Origin: an uncultured Paracoccaceae bacterium
GTDB lineage: Bacteria > Pseudomonadota > Alphaproteobacteria > Rhodobacterales > Rhodobacteraceae
Assembly (NCBI GenBank): GCA_947500825.1
Contig: CANMTR010000006.1
Span: 141,528 to 205,527 of the forward strand
Direction of reading: 5' to 3'
Length of the DNA stretch: 64,000 nt
Shown here: positions 35,977 through 44,943 of the stretch, in pieces
How the letters are laid out: every line of letters starts with the position of its first letter
How positions within the stretch are numbered: the stretch's first letter is position 1
Translations under genes and position numbers: made by a program
The notes under the pieces: generated by a model
Seen by the model: the letters and a program-made list of their open reading frames with translations, nothing else
What the model was told of the DNA's origin: nothing
The model's database searches: none

Positions 35977-37053
35977 ATGGACGATCTGCGCGAGACCACC
36001 CTTTCCCGCATCGAGGCGGCCACCGACGAGGCCGAACTGGAGGAGGTCCGCCTCGCGGCCATCGGCAAGAAGGGCGAGGTGAGCCTCGCCATGCGCCAGC
36101 TGGGCGGCATGAGCCCCGAGGAGCGCAAGGAGGCCGGTCCGCGGCTCAACGCGCTGAAGGACGAGATCACCGCGGCCATCGCCGCGAAGAAGGCCGCGCT
36201 CGAAGACGCGGCGCTGGAGGCGCGCCTGGCGGAAGAATGGCTCGACGTCACCCTGCCCGCGCGCGCCGCGTTCCGCGACCACACGCAAGGCTCGGTCCAC
36301 CCGGTGAGCCAGGTCTGGGAGGAATGCACCGCGATCTTCGCCGATATGGGCTTCGCCGTGGCCGAGGGCCCGCAGGTGGAAAGCGACTGGTACAACTTCG
36401 ACGCGCTCAACATCCCCGGCCACCACCCGTCGCGGGCCGAGATGGACACCTTCTACATGGCAAGGGCGGACGGCGACGACCGCCCGCCCCATGTGCTCAG
36501 GACCCATACCTCGCCCGTCCAGATCCGCTCGATGCAGGCCCAGGGCGCGCCGCTCCGGATCATCTGCCCGGGCCGCGTCTACCGCGCCGACTACGACCAG
36601 ACCCATACGCCGATGTTCCACCAGATCGAGGGGCTGGCGATCGACCGCGACATCTCGATGGCGAACCTGAAATGGGTGCTGGAGGAATTCTTCACCGCCT
36701 ATTTCGGCCGCTCGGTGAAGACCCGCTTCCGCGCCTCGCATTTCCCCTTCACCGAACCCTCGGCCGAGGTCGACATCCAGTGCAGCTTCGAGGGCGGCAC
36801 CGTGAAGGTCGGCGAGGGCGACGACTGGCTGGAAGTGCTCGGCTCGGGGATGGTCCACCCCAAGGTCCTGCGCGCGGGGGGGATCGACCCCGACGAGTGG
36901 CAGGGATTCGCCTTCGGCATGGGCATCGACCGGATCGCGATGCTGAAATACGGCATCCCCGACCTGCGCGCGTTCTTCGACAGCGACCTGCGCTGGCTGC
37001 GGCACTACGGGTTTTCCGGGTTGCAGGTGCCGACGCTGAGAGGCGGGGTGTGA
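35977..37053 (+). CDS. pheS: Phenylalanine-tRNA ligase alpha subunit
   Basis: 358 aa. With PheT it charges tRNA-Phe. A coiled-coil N-terminus is followed by the class II catalytic core: [51 protein letters not shown] and [19 protein letters not shown], and the last motif [18 protein letters not shown]. Length is standard. pheT lies about 3 kb downstream on the same strand, with five genes between, including an AT-rich one immediately after the pheS stop. Confidence 0.97.
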   Translation: MDDLRETTLSRIEAATDEAELEEVRLAAIGKKGEVSLAMRQLGGMSPEERKEAGPRLNALKDEITAAIAAKKAALEDAALEARLAEEWLDVTLPARAAFRDHTQGSVHPVSQVWEECTAIFADMGFAVAEGPQVESDWYNFDALNIPGHHPSRAEMDTFYMARADGDDRPPHVLRTHTSPVQIRSMQAQGAPLRIICPGRVYRADYDQTHTPMFHQIEGLAIDRDISMANLKWVLEEFFTAYFGRSVKTRFRASHFPFTEPSAEVDIQCSFEGGTVKVGEGDDWLEVLGSGMVHPKVLRAGGIDPDEWQGFAFGMGIDRIAMLKYGIPDLRAFFDSDLRWLRHYGFSGLQVPTLRGGV

Positions 37054-37054
37054 A

Positions 37055-37645
37055 TTGCTTGAGGAGCAGCTTCACTACACTGATGTCTGCCGCGGTCGCT
37101 ATATTTGCAAGAAACATGGCGGATTCTGCGACGGTGCCGACAACTACGTACCTTACTGTCCGGTGTGTGGTGAAGATCCTAAGGGCCGTGGGGATTGTCT
37201 TTGGGAAAAAAACAAGATTGATAGGATCTTACACTTAGTCAACGGCATGCAAAAACGGGCGATGAGAAACGCATCTTTGATTACAGTTGCGGTTGGCAGT
37301 TTGGGAGCCCTTAACCTCATTACAAAGCTAGCCGGCGCCAGTGAAAAACAGTCGAACCCTCCCGTAGATTTTTCTCCCTTCTTCTTTCAACTATCTCTAG
37401 CTACACTTGTACTTTGTGTGATTGCCTATTCATTCGCCATGCGGCACATAAAAATTACATGCAACCAGGAGATACCTTCTAAGACCTACTCATGTTGGAT
37501 AGCAGAACTCCAAGTGGAGCTTGCAAGTTTGGAGAAGTGCAATACCTTTGCGTCTATATTGTTTGTATTTTCTCTACTATTTGTCTTTGCAGCTTTTCTT
37601 CCACCAGAGGTTCGAGGTTTCATCCCGAACTTTTTAGAAGATTGA
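37055..37645 (+). CDS. AT-rich Cys-rich three-helix membrane protein, unknown, likely acquired
   Basis: 196 aa if it starts at the TTG at 37055, one base after the pheS stop; no ATG lies in frame until codon 65. The N-terminus is Cys/His-rich: C12, C18, H21, C25, then C35-x2-C38 and C48, suggesting a zinc ribbon or two. An amphipathic helix (51-70) precedes transmembrane segments at about 73-92, 109-128 and 164-183. Base composition is far lower in G+C than either neighbour, with A/T-ending codons (ttt, aaa, att) rare elsewhere here. Family not recognised; a membrane effector of a defence or toxin system is one possibility. Confidence 0.72.
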   Translation: MLEEQLHYTDVCRGRYICKKHGGFCDGADNYVPYCPVCGEDPKGRGDCLWEKNKIDRILHLVNGMQKRAMRNASLITVAVGSLGALNLITKLAGASEKQSNPPVDFSPFFFQLSLATLVLCVIAYSFAMRHIKITCNQEIPSKTYSCWIAELQVELASLEKCNTFASILFVFSLLFVFAAFLPPEVRGFIPNFLED

Positions 37646-37652
37646 ACACGGC

Positions 37653-37928
37653 ATGAACCTCTTCCGCCACGAGAACCGGCAGCAATCCGAGCGGTCGCGC
37701 CGCATCTACGCGATCACCGAGGTCGCCTACACGGCCGTCGATTTCGGGGCGGCGATGTGCTTCCTGGTCGGCTCGGTCATGTTCTTCTGGGACAGCCTCT
37801 ACACCGCGGCGGTCTGGCTTTTCGTCGTCGGATCGTTTCTCTTCGCGGTGAAGCCCACGATCAAGTTCGGCCGCGAGGTGAAGCTCGCGGCGATGGGAGA
37901 CGAGAAGAGCCTGGCGAACCGGGACTAG
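37653..37928 (+). CDS. YrhK-like domain membrane protein
   Basis: 91 aa, MNLFRHENRQQSERSRRIYA. Two transmembrane segments (about residues 29-48 and 52-70) lie within a YrhK-type domain; RRIYAITEVAYTAVDFGAAMCFLVGSV and the following GSFLFAVKPTIKF are typical. Function unknown, predicted inner membrane. High-GC composition resumes abruptly here after the AT-rich gene, whose stop is seven bases upstream. Confidence 0.8.
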   Translation: MNLFRHENRQQSERSRRIYAITEVAYTAVDFGAAMCFLVGSVMFFWDSLYTAAVWLFVVGSFLFAVKPTIKFGREVKLAAMGDEKSLANRD

Positions 37929-37956
37929 GCCGCGATTTTCGGGAGGTGACGCGACC

Positions 37957-38136
37957 ATGACGCCCTTTGCCCGTTGGCTGACGGCCGCGGCCCTGCTGAT
38001 CCTGGCGGGGATCGCCGTGCCCTACGGCCTCATGTCCGGACCACCCCACGGCCTGGGCATCCTATGGTTCTGGACGGGTTTCGGGGCTGCCGTCATCGCC
38101 TTGATCCTGTGGGGCGTCCGGGGCTGGGGGCGCTGA
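37957..38136 (+). CDS. 59-residue two-helix membrane protein, putative symporter small subunit
   Basis: 59 aa: MTPFARWLTAAALLILAGIA and, after a short loop with GPPHGLGILWFW, a second hydrophobic segment to ALILWGVRGWGR. Two transmembrane helices. The stop TGA overlaps the ATG of the sodium:solute symporter gene (TGATG), and a good site (gggaggtgacg) precedes its own ATG. Several SSF transporters have tiny two-helix partner proteins encoded just upstream; the same role is inferred here from position and shape, not homology. Confidence 0.75.
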   Translation: MTPFARWLTAAALLILAGIAVPYGLMSGPPHGLGILWFWTGFGAAVIALILWGVRGWGR

Positions 38137-39602
38137 TGTCCGCCACCCTCGTCTGGATCGGCGTCGGGATCTTCGCGCTCCTCGGCCTCGTCATCGCGGT
38201 GGCCGCGGCGCGGGGCAATACCGGCTCGGCGGTCGATTACTACCTCGGCGGGCGGGCCTTCGGAGGCATGGTCTCCGGCCTGTCCTATGCCGCGACGACC
38301 TACTCGGCCTTCATGCTGATCGTGCTGACGGGGTTGACCTATCGCGGCGGGGTGGGCGCGCTCGGTTTCGAGCTGATCTACTTCTCCGGGCTCACCCTTC
38401 TCGTCGTGTTCGGCCCGCGCTTCCGGTTGGCGGCGGAGCGATACGGCTTCGTCACCCCGGCCGAGATGCTGGGGCGGCGCTACGGCTCGCACTGGGTGGC
38501 GCGGGCGACGGCGATCCTGTCGCTCGTCTTCCTCATGCCCTATTGCACCACGCAGATGGCCGGGATCGGCCTGTTGCTGTCCCAGATCACGGGGGGCGCG
38601 ATCTCGCTCACGGCGGCGGTGGCGACCGGCGCGGTGCTGGCGATGCTGTGGACGCTCGTCGCCGGGCTGCGCTCGGTGGCGTGGACGGACGCGGTGCAGG
38701 CGGCGATCATGGCCGTCTCGGCGCTCTTGGCCGTCGGCTTCGTCGTGGCCGAGATCGGCGGGCCCGCCACCTTTGCCGAGAGGGTCGTGGAGGAACGGGG
38801 CGCGTGGCTCGACGTGCCCGGGCCGGGCCTTTGGTCGCTGGGCACGTTCCTGGCGCTGTCGCTGCCGTGGTTCTTCTTTCCGCTGTCGAACCCCCAGGTC
38901 AGCCAGCGATTGTTCGTGGTGCGCGACGTGGCCGCGATGCGCTCGATGATCCTGTGGGTGCTGGTCTTCGGCCTGCTCTTCACGCTGGTCTCGGTCATCT
39001 GGGGTTTCGCCGCGCTGATCCTCGCGCCGGAGCTGGAGGCCACCTCCGCGGCGACGCCGGCGCTTCTGGCGACCGACGCGGTGCCTTCGGCGGTGGCGCT
39101 TTTCCTGACCGTGGGCATCCTGTCGGCCGCAATATCGACCCTAGATTCCATCGCGCTGACCCTGGGCTCCATGGTGGCACGGGACCTCGGGAGCGCGCAG
39201 GCGCGCGACGCGCGGCAAGTCATGGTGGGGCGGATCGTGGTGGTGCTGGTGATCCTCTTCGCCTCGGTCTTCGCGCTCAGGAACGCAGAGATCGTGGAGC
39301 AACTTGCGGCGCTGTCGGCCGCGGGGCTCGTCGTGTCGGTCCCTGCCATCGTGGGGGCCTTCTTCTGGCGCCGCGGAACGGCCGCCGGGGCACTTGCCTC
39401 CCTCGTGGGCGGCACGGCAACCGCGATCTGGATGGCCTTCGTGGCGGGTATCAGCGTCTTCGATCCGACGCTGGCCGCAACCGTGATCGGCGTGACGGTC
39501 GCGCTGTTCGTCGGGGTCAGCCTCGTCACCCGGCCCAAGGCGGAGGCGTTGGACTTCAAGGCCGCGCTGGCGGACGACCTGGCGCGACACGGTGTCTGGT
39601 AG
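38136..39602 (+). CDS. Sodium:solute symporter (SSF family)
   Basis: 488 aa with about 12-13 transmembrane segments. SSF features include DYYLGGRAFGGMVSGLSYAATTYSAFML in the first two helices and LFLTVGILSAAISTLDSIALTLGSMVARDL, the conserved region around the sodium site. It moves a small organic solute inward with sodium; acids, proline, pantothenate and urea are known substrates of the family and cannot be distinguished here. It starts within the stop codon of the 59-residue upstream gene. Confidence 0.88.
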   Translation: MSATLVWIGVGIFALLGLVIAVAAARGNTGSAVDYYLGGRAFGGMVSGLSYAATTYSAFMLIVLTGLTYRGGVGALGFELIYFSGLTLLVVFGPRFRLAAERYGFVTPAEMLGRRYGSHWVARATAILSLVFLMPYCTTQMAGIGLLLSQITGGAISLTAAVATGAVLAMLWTLVAGLRSVAWTDAVQAAIMAVSALLAVGFVVAEIGGPATFAERVVEERGAWLDVPGPGLWSLGTFLALSLPWFFFPLSNPQVSQRLFVVRDVAAMRSMILWVLVFGLLFTLVSVIWGFAALILAPELEATSAATPALLATDAVPSAVALFLTVGILSAAISTLDSIALTLGSMVARDLGSAQARDARQVMVGRIVVVLVILFASVFALRNAEIVEQLAALSAAGLVVSVPAIVGAFFWRRGTAAGALASLVGGTATAIWMAFVAGISVFDPTLAATVIGVTVALFVGVSLVTRPKAEALDFKAALADDLARHGVW

Positions 39603-39635
39603 GCACAGACCCCCCTCGGGCGCAGGCTCGCGCCC

Positions 39636-39962
39636 ATGAAGACCATCAAGATCGTCGCCCTCTGCGGCCTGGCCGCTCTGGTCCTGGCCGGCCACGTGGC
39701 GCTTTGGGCCTCGCCGGAGTGGGAAAGGGAGGCCAAGCTGCGGCTGACCGTCCTGAACGCGCTCGGATGGGCGGTCGTGTTCGTGCCCGCCTGGGCCGTC
39801 GGCCGCTGGGCGGCGGTGCATCGCGGCCCGAAAGCGGCCCCCTCCGACCCCGAGACGACACGCGGCCGGACCGGTTCGGGAGAAAGAGCATCCGCCGAGG
39901 ACTATATCAACGCGCACGGCACGGGCGCGCCCACCCGCGAGTGCGACCCGACGGTCGGCTGA
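39636..39962 (+). CDS. Small membrane protein, unknown function
   Basis: 108 aa. Two transmembrane helices (about residues 6-26 and 40-60) and a hydrophilic C-terminal tail of about 45 residues (GPKAAPSDPETTRGRTG, AEDYINAHG). It lies between the symporter and pheT on the same strand. Codon use fits neighbours. No family recognised; coding status is supported by the consistent membrane pattern and gene spacing. Confidence 0.6.
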   Translation: MKTIKIVALCGLAALVLAGHVALWASPEWEREAKLRLTVLNALGWAVVFVPAWAVGRWAAVHRGPKAAPSDPETTRGRTGSGERASAEDYINAHGTGAPTRECDPTVG

Positions 39963-40021
39963 CGCTTCCCATCCGGGCCGTGCTGCGCTAGTCCCACGCC
40001 CGGAGTGCGAAGGGGGCCCCG

Positions 40022-42418
40022 ATGAAGTTCACCCTGTCCTGGCTGATGGACCATCTCGAGACCGACGCGACCGTTTCGGAGATTGCCGAAGCGCTGACGG
40101 ATCTCGGCCTGGAGGTCGAGGAGGTCGTCGACCCCGCCGAGCGCCTGCGCGGGTTCACGTTGGGCCACGTGGAAACGGCCGAGAAACACCCCGACGCCGA
40201 CCGGCTCAAGGTCTGCCAGGTCCGCACGGACGAGGGCCTGCAACAGATCATCTGCGGCGCACCCAACGCGCGCGAGGGAATCATCGTGGTGGTCGCCAAG
40301 CCCGGCACCTACGTCCCCGGCATCGACACCACCATCCAGGTCGGCAAGATCCGCGGCGTCGAAAGCCACGGCATGATGGCCTCCGAACGGGAGATGGAGC
40401 TGTCGGACGAACATTCCGGCATCATCGAACTGCCCTCGGGCGAGGTGGGCGAGAGCTTCGCCGACTGGCTGCGCGCCAACGAGCCCGCCAGGGTCGACCC
40501 GGTGATCGAGATCGCGATCACGCCCAACCGGCCCGACGCGCTCGGCGTGCGCGGCATCGCGCGGGACCTCGCCGCGCGGGGGTTGGGCAAGCTCCGGCCG
40601 CAGGAGATCGCCGACGTTCCGGGCACCTTCCCCTGCCCCGTGGGCGTCTCCATCGACGAGGCCGCCCTGCCCCATGCCCCCCATTTCACCGGCCGCATCC
40701 TGCGGGGCGTGACCAACGGCCCCTCGCCGCACTGGCTGCAAGAGCGGCTGAAGGCGATCGGCCTGCGCCCGATCTCGGCACTGGTGGACATCACCAACTT
40801 CTTCACCTTCGACCAGAACCGCCCGCTCCACGTCTTCGACGCGAGCCGGGTGTCGGGCGACCTTCGCGTCCACCTCACCACGGGCGGCGAGACGCTGGAG
40901 GCGCTCGACGAGCGGACCTACACCTTCGGGCCCGGCATGATCGCGATCTCGGACGAGACCGGCCCGGAAAGCATCGCGGGCATCATGGGCGGCGCGCCCA
41001 CGGGCGTGGAGGACGGCACGCGGGACGTATTCGTCGAATCGGCCTGGTGGGACCCGGTGACCATCGCCCGGACGGGCCGCGCGCTGAAGATCAACACGGA
41101 CGCGCGCTACCGCTTCGAGCGGGGGGTGGACCCCGCCTTCACCCGCCCGGGGCTGGAAGCCGCGACCGCGATGATCCTGGAGCTCTGCGGCGGCGAAGCC
41201 TCGGAAGTGGTGGAGGCCGGCGCGGCCCCCGACCACGCGCGCACCTACGCGCTCGACACCGCCCGCGCCTCCTCCCTGGTGGGGATGGAGATTCCGGCGC
41301 CGCAGCAGCGCGAGACGCTGGAGCGGCTCGGCTTCAGGCTGGAGGGCGAGTTGGCCCATGTGCCGTCCTGGCGCCCCGACGTGCAGGGCGAGGCCGACCT
41401 GGTCGAGGAGGTCGCGCGCATGGCCTCGCTCACGAACCTGGCGCCCCGGCCCCTGCCCCGTTCGAAACCGGGCGTGCCAGCGCCGATCCTGACCGACGGC
41501 CAGCGCCGCGAGCAGGCGGCGCGGCGCGCCTGCGCGGCACTGGGCCTGAACGAGGCAGTGACCTATTCCTTCATCGACAGCACCTCCGCCGCCCTCTTCG
41601 GCGGCGGGACGGACGCGACGATGCTGGAGAACCCGATCTCCTCCGAGATGTCGCACCTGCGGCCCGACCTGCTTCCGGGCCTGCTGCAGGCCGCGGCCAG
41701 GAACCAGGCGCGCGGGCAACCCGACCTCGGGCTCTTCGAGGTGGGCACGACCTTCTCCGGCGGCGAACCGGGGGAAAGCGAGACGCAGGTCGCGGGCCTC
41801 CTGGCCGGTCGGACGGGGCCGAAGGACGTGCACGGCGCCGCCCGGGCAGTCGATGCCTTCGACGCCAAGGCCGCGGCGGAGGCCGTGCTGGCCGCCCTCG
41901 GCGCCCCCGCCGCGACGCAAATCTTCCGCGAGGGTGCCGAATGGTGGCATCCGGGCCGCCACGGACGCATCTGCCTTGGACCCAAGAAGACCCTCGCGGT
42001 CTTCGGCGAGATCCACCCCAAGACCTTGCGCGCCATGGGCGTGAAGGGGCCGGCGGTGGGCTTCAGCGTCTGGCCCGACGCGGTGCCCGCACCGCGCAAG
42101 GGGGGCGCGGCCCGGCCCGCCCTTGCCTTGAGCGGCCTGCAAGCGGTGGAGCGCGACTTCGCCTTCGTGCTGGATGCGCGGGTCGAGGCACAGGCGGTCG
42201 TGCAGGCGGCCAGAGGTGCCGACAAGCGGCTGATCGAGGATGTCCGCGTCTTCGACCAGTTCGTCGGCGGATCGCTCGGCGAAGGCGCGAAGTCCCTGGC
42301 GATCACCGTGCGCCTGCAACCCAGCGAGGAGACGCTGACCGACAAGGACATCGACGCGGTGGCCGAGAAGGTCGTGGCGAAGGTGGAGAGCGCCACGGGC
42401 GGCCGCCTGCGCGGCTGA
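40022..42418 (+). CDS. pheT: Phenylalanine-tRNA ligase beta subunit
   Basis: 798 aa. An N-terminal tRNA-binding/OB region is seen at about residues 39-148 (FTLGHVETAEKHPDADRLKVCQV), then B3/B4 editing and B5 domains, a core with LRPDLLPGLLQAAARNQARGQPDLGLFEVG, and a C-terminal ferredoxin-like anticodon-binding domain (about 705-798, QAVERDFAFVLDARVEAQAVV). Full length for the family. It pairs with pheS, from which it is separated by about 3 kb of unrelated genes. tdk begins 11 bases after its stop. Confidence 0.96.
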   Translation: MKFTLSWLMDHLETDATVSEIAEALTDLGLEVEEVVDPAERLRGFTLGHVETAEKHPDADRLKVCQVRTDEGLQQIICGAPNAREGIIVVVAKPGTYVPGIDTTIQVGKIRGVESHGMMASEREMELSDEHSGIIELPSGEVGESFADWLRANEPARVDPVIEIAITPNRPDALGVRGIARDLAARGLGKLRPQEIADVPGTFPCPVGVSIDEAALPHAPHFTGRILRGVTNGPSPHWLQERLKAIGLRPISALVDITNFFTFDQNRPLHVFDASRVSGDLRVHLTTGGETLEALDERTYTFGPGMIAISDETGPESIAGIMGGAPTGVEDGTRDVFVESAWWDPVTIARTGRALKINTDARYRFERGVDPAFTRPGLEAATAMILELCGGEASEVVEAGAAPDHARTYALDTARASSLVGMEIPAPQQRETLERLGFRLEGELAHVPSWRPDVQGEADLVEEVARMASLTNLAPRPLPRSKPGVPAPILTDGQRREQAARRACAALGLNEAVTYSFIDSTSAALFGGGTDATMLENPISSEMSHLRPDLLPGLLQAAARNQARGQPDLGLFEVGTTFSGGEPGESETQVAGLLAGRTGPKDVHGAARAVDAFDAKAAAEAVLAALGAPAATQIFREGAEWWHPGRHGRICLGPKKTLAVFGEIHPKTLRAMGVKGPAVGFSVWPDAVPAPRKGGAARPALALSGLQAVERDFAFVLDARVEAQAVVQAARGADKRLIEDVRVFDQFVGGSLGEGAKSLAITVRLQPSEETLTDKDIDAVAEKVVAKVESATGGRLRG

Positions 42419-42428
42419 GGCGGGGCCG

Positions 42429-43007
42429 ATGGCGAAGCTGCACTTCCACTACTCGACAATGAACGCCGGCAAGTCGACGCTGCTCCTGCAGGCGTCCTAC
42501 AACTACAACGAGCGTGGCATGGCCACGCGCCTGCTAACCGCGCGGCTCGACGAGCGGGCCGGGCCACGCCGGATCGCCAGTCGCATCGGCATCGGCTCGG
42601 AGGCCGCGACCTACGGGCCGGACGACGATCTCTTTGCCATGGTGCGGACATGGCAGGAGGAAGAGGACATCGCCTGCCTGTTCGTCGACGAGGCGCAGTT
42701 CCTGACGGAGGCACAGGTCTGGCAACTCGCCCGCGCGGTCGACGACCTGGGCGTTCCGGCGATGTGCTACGGCCTGCGCGTGGACTTCATGGGCCAGCTC
42801 TTCCCCGGGTCGGCCGCACTCCTGGCCCTGGCCGACGAGATGCGCGAGGTCCGCACGATCTGCCATTGCGGACGCAAGGCCACGATGGTCGTGCGCCGCG
42901 GCCCCGACGGGCGGGCGCTGCGCGAGGGCGCGCAGGTGCAGGTGGGCGGCAACGAAACCTACTCGGCCCTGTGCCGTCGCCACTGGCGCGAAGAGATGGG
43001 TCAGTAG
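42429..43007 (+). CDS. tdk: Thymidine kinase
   Basis: 192 aa. Phosphorylates thymidine in the salvage pathway. The ATP P-loop appears as [16 protein letters not shown], the DEAQF motif is FVDEAQFLT and a structural zinc site uses C-x-C in TICHCGRKA and the later C in YSALCRRHW. The lasso segment RREGAQVQVGGNETYSALC binds thymidine. Length and order are standard. Convergent with csaA, the stops overlapping by seven bases. Confidence 0.95.
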   Translation: MAKLHFHYSTMNAGKSTLLLQASYNYNERGMATRLLTARLDERAGPRRIASRIGIGSEAATYGPDDDLFAMVRTWQEEEDIACLFVDEAQFLTEAQVWQLARAVDDLGVPAMCYGLRVDFMGQLFPGSAALLALADEMREVRTICHCGRKATMVVRRGPDGRALREGAQVQVGGNETYSALCRRHWREEMGQ

Positions 43008-43318
43008 AGGCGGCCGCCCTCCGGCACGTCGACATCGGGGCCGACGAGCACCACCTCGCCGTCGGCGTCCGGCACGCCCAGAACCAGAACCTCGGACATG
43101 ACCGGGCCGATCTGGCGGGGTGGCAGGTTCACCACCGCCAGCACCTGCCGGCCCACGAGGGTATCGGGTGCATAGTGCCGAGCGATCTGGGCCGAGGAGC
43201 GCTTCACCCCCAGCACGCCACCGAAATCCACCCGCAGTCGGAGGGCGGGCTTGCGCGCCTCCGGAAAGGGCTCAGCGGCGACGATGCGGCCGACGCGGAT
43301 GTCCAGATCCCCCGGCAC
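43001..43318 (-). CDS. CsaA-like tRNA-binding domain protein
   Basis: 105 aa from a GTG at 43318, just inside the upstream proC transcript (proC stops at 43324). The sequence DIRVGRIVAAEPFPEARKPALRLRVDFG matches the OB-fold tRNA-binding domain of CsaA/Arc1p, and SVAQIARHYAPDTLVGRQVLAVVNLPPRQIG in nearly this form is the CsaA block. CsaA has chaperone-like and tRNA-binding reports; the role here is inferred. It is translated in tandem with proC and converges with tdk. Confidence 0.85.
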   Translation of the reverse strand: MPGDLDIRVGRIVAAEPFPEARKPALRLRVDFGGVLGVKRSSAQIARHYAPDTLVGRQVLAVVNLPPRQIGPVMSEVLVLGVPDADGEVVLVGPDVDVPEGGRLY

Positions 43319-43323
43319 CGCAG

Positions 43324-44127
43324 TCAGTTGCCCAGCTCGCGCGATCGGTCGGCGGCCGCTGCCACGGTCCGGCGCATCAAATCGCCCAGCTCGTTGGTCA
43401 GGACGCCGAGACCGGCCTCGGTTGTCCCGCCCGGCGAGGTCACGTCGGCCCGCAGCTCGGAGGGTGGCTTGTCGCTGTCCTCGGCAAGCTGCCCCGCACC
43501 GCCGACGGTGGCCTTTGCCAGCTCCATGGCGAGGTCTCGCGACAGGCCCTGCCCCTCCCCGGCCGCGGCGAGGCATTCGATGACGTGAAACACGTAGGCC
43601 GGCCCGCTGCCGGAAACGGCGGTGACGGCGTCCATCTGATCCTCTCTTTCCAGGCGCACGGTCTGCCCGATGGCCGACAGCAACTCCTCGGCCAGATCGA
43701 GCGAGCCTTCGCCGGCATCGTTGGCGGCAAGCGCCGTGACGCCCCGGCCGATGGCGGCGGGAGTGTTGGGCATGGCGCGTATCACCGGCGTGCCGCTCCC
43801 AAACACGGTCTCGAAATGCCGGATGGTAACGCCTGCGGCGATCGACAGAACCACAGTCCCGCCGCCGCCCAGGGCCGTGATCCGGGGCAGTGCGTCCCCC
43901 ATCATCTGCGGCTTCACGGCGATCATGACGAGGCCCGGCTCGTCGGGCAGGCCCGCGTTGAGGTGCAGGCCCTCAAGGTCCCGCAGCCAGTCGGACGGGT
44001 CGGGATCGATCACCCATATATCGGCCGGGTCGAGCTTCCCCCGAAGCCAGCCCTGGAGCATCGCGGAGCCCATCTTGCCGCAGCCCAGCATCACCAGGCC
44101 ACGACGTTTCAGCGTGTCCATGTCCAT
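43324..44127 (-). CDS. proC: Pyrroline-5-carboxylate reductase
   Basis: 267 aa. Reduces pyrroline-5-carboxylate to proline with NAD(P)H. The Rossmann motif VMLGCGKMGSAMLQGWL is at the N-terminus, and the family signature region GSGPAYVFHVIECLA with the substrate-binding DVTSPGGTTEAGL is near the C-terminus. Two ATG codons, at 44127 and 44121, are possible; the first has AAGGGA at reasonable distance. It is followed within six bases by the csaA start. Confidence 0.93.
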   Translation of the reverse strand: MDMDTLKRRGLVMLGCGKMGSAMLQGWLRGKLDPADIWVIDPDPSDWLRDLEGLHLNAGLPDEPGLVMIAVKPQMMGDALPRITALGGGGTVVLSIAAGVTIRHFETVFGSGTPVIRAMPNTPAAIGRGVTALAANDAGEGSLDLAEELLSAIGQTVRLEREDQMDAVTAVSGSGPAYVFHVIECLAAAGEGQGLSRDLAMELAKATVGGAGQLAEDSDKPPSELRADVTSPGGTTEAGLGVLTNELGDLMRRTVAAAADRSRELGN

Positions 44128-44218
44128 GCGGATATCCCTTCCCCTAGCTCGGGGCAGCGGATCACGTCGGCGGCCGCGGTTCAATGCGAAGACGCAAAGA
44201 CCGAGACGTCCCGGGCGC

Positions 44219-44722
44219 TCAGGCTCGGCCGTAGGCCTCTGCGATGGCGACCTGCATCGCGTCCGCGGGCGCCCTGTCCCCCCAGCAGACAAGCTGGAAC
44301 GCGGGATAGAAGCGCTCCGCGTTGCGGATCGCGGCGTCGACCATGCGGTCGATCTGCTCGGCCGCGGCCACCTGCCCGCCCGACAGCGACAGGGCGTAGC
44401 GGTAGACCATGAGCTTGGCCTCGGACCAGTAGGTGAATGCCCCCAGCCAGCAGCGGTCATTGGCGCCGTTGAGCACCTCGTAGAGGGCCGGTCGCCGCGC
44501 CTCGGGAGGGTCCATGTCGAAGGTGCAGATCAGGCGCAGGGTCTCGTCGGCGGGCGACCAGGCCAGGGTCAGCGAATAGGTTCGCCACTGCCCCTCGACC
44601 GCCATGGCGATCTGGTCCTCCGCGACGCGGTCGAACTCCCAGTCGCGGTATTCGGCCAGTGTCTCGACAAGATCGATCGGGTCGAGCGTGTCGGTCTCGT
44701 AGAACTGCTCGGTCAGCGACAT
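44219..44722 (-). CDS. YbjN domain protein
   Basis: 167 aa from the ATG at 44722 (MSLTEQFYETDT). YbjN proteins have a type III secretion chaperone-like alpha/beta fold; LAEYRDWEFDRVAEDQIAMAVEG and RLICTFDMDPPEARRP with a later AFQLVCWGDRAPADAMQVA match the family. In E. coli ybjN influences motility and stress; no direct role is known here. It is transcribed separately from recR behind a 221-base gap containing a palindrome, and is followed by proC. Confidence 0.83.
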   Translation of the reverse strand: MSLTEQFYETDTLDPIDLVETLAEYRDWEFDRVAEDQIAMAVEGQWRTYSLTLAWSPADETLRLICTFDMDPPEARRPALYEVLNGANDRCWLGAFTYWSEAKLMVYRYALSLSGGQVAAAEQIDRMVDAAIRNAERFYPAFQLVCWGDRAPADAMQVAIAEAYGRA

Positions 44723-44903
44723 GAAGTCCTCGCTGGTTGGCCCCCGGGAGATCACGGACCCGGTGGACGGGATGCCTCGGCGGCAAGGTGCGTCGTTTCC
44801 ACCCGGGTCCGCCTGCGACTATCGTGTTGGGGCATCGATCCCCTGTAAAGGGAGTATTTTGAGCCCTTGGACAATAAGTTGTGGACAGGCCGGGGGATAA
44901 TAC

Positions 44904-44920
44904 AAGATCGGCACGATCTT
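44904..44920. promoter_or_regulatory. 7-3-7 palindrome between ybjN start and recR stop
   Basis: aagatcg-gca-cgatctt is a perfect inverted repeat in an otherwise AT-richer gap upstream of ybjN. It could be an operator or the short terminator of the recR operon. The latter is weak because no clear T-run follows on the minus strand. Confidence 0.35.
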
Positions 44921-44943
44921 CTGCGACGGTTTCGTGACAGGGG

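Noticed and set aside
39902..42319. Open frame of about 800 codons antisense to pheT
   Set aside because: Shadow frame of a high-GC gene; no motif, while pheT domains are all present on the other strand.
44881..44900. ttgtggacag considered as a DnaA box
   Set aside because: Only a partial match to the consensus, single copy, and no other origin features nearby.
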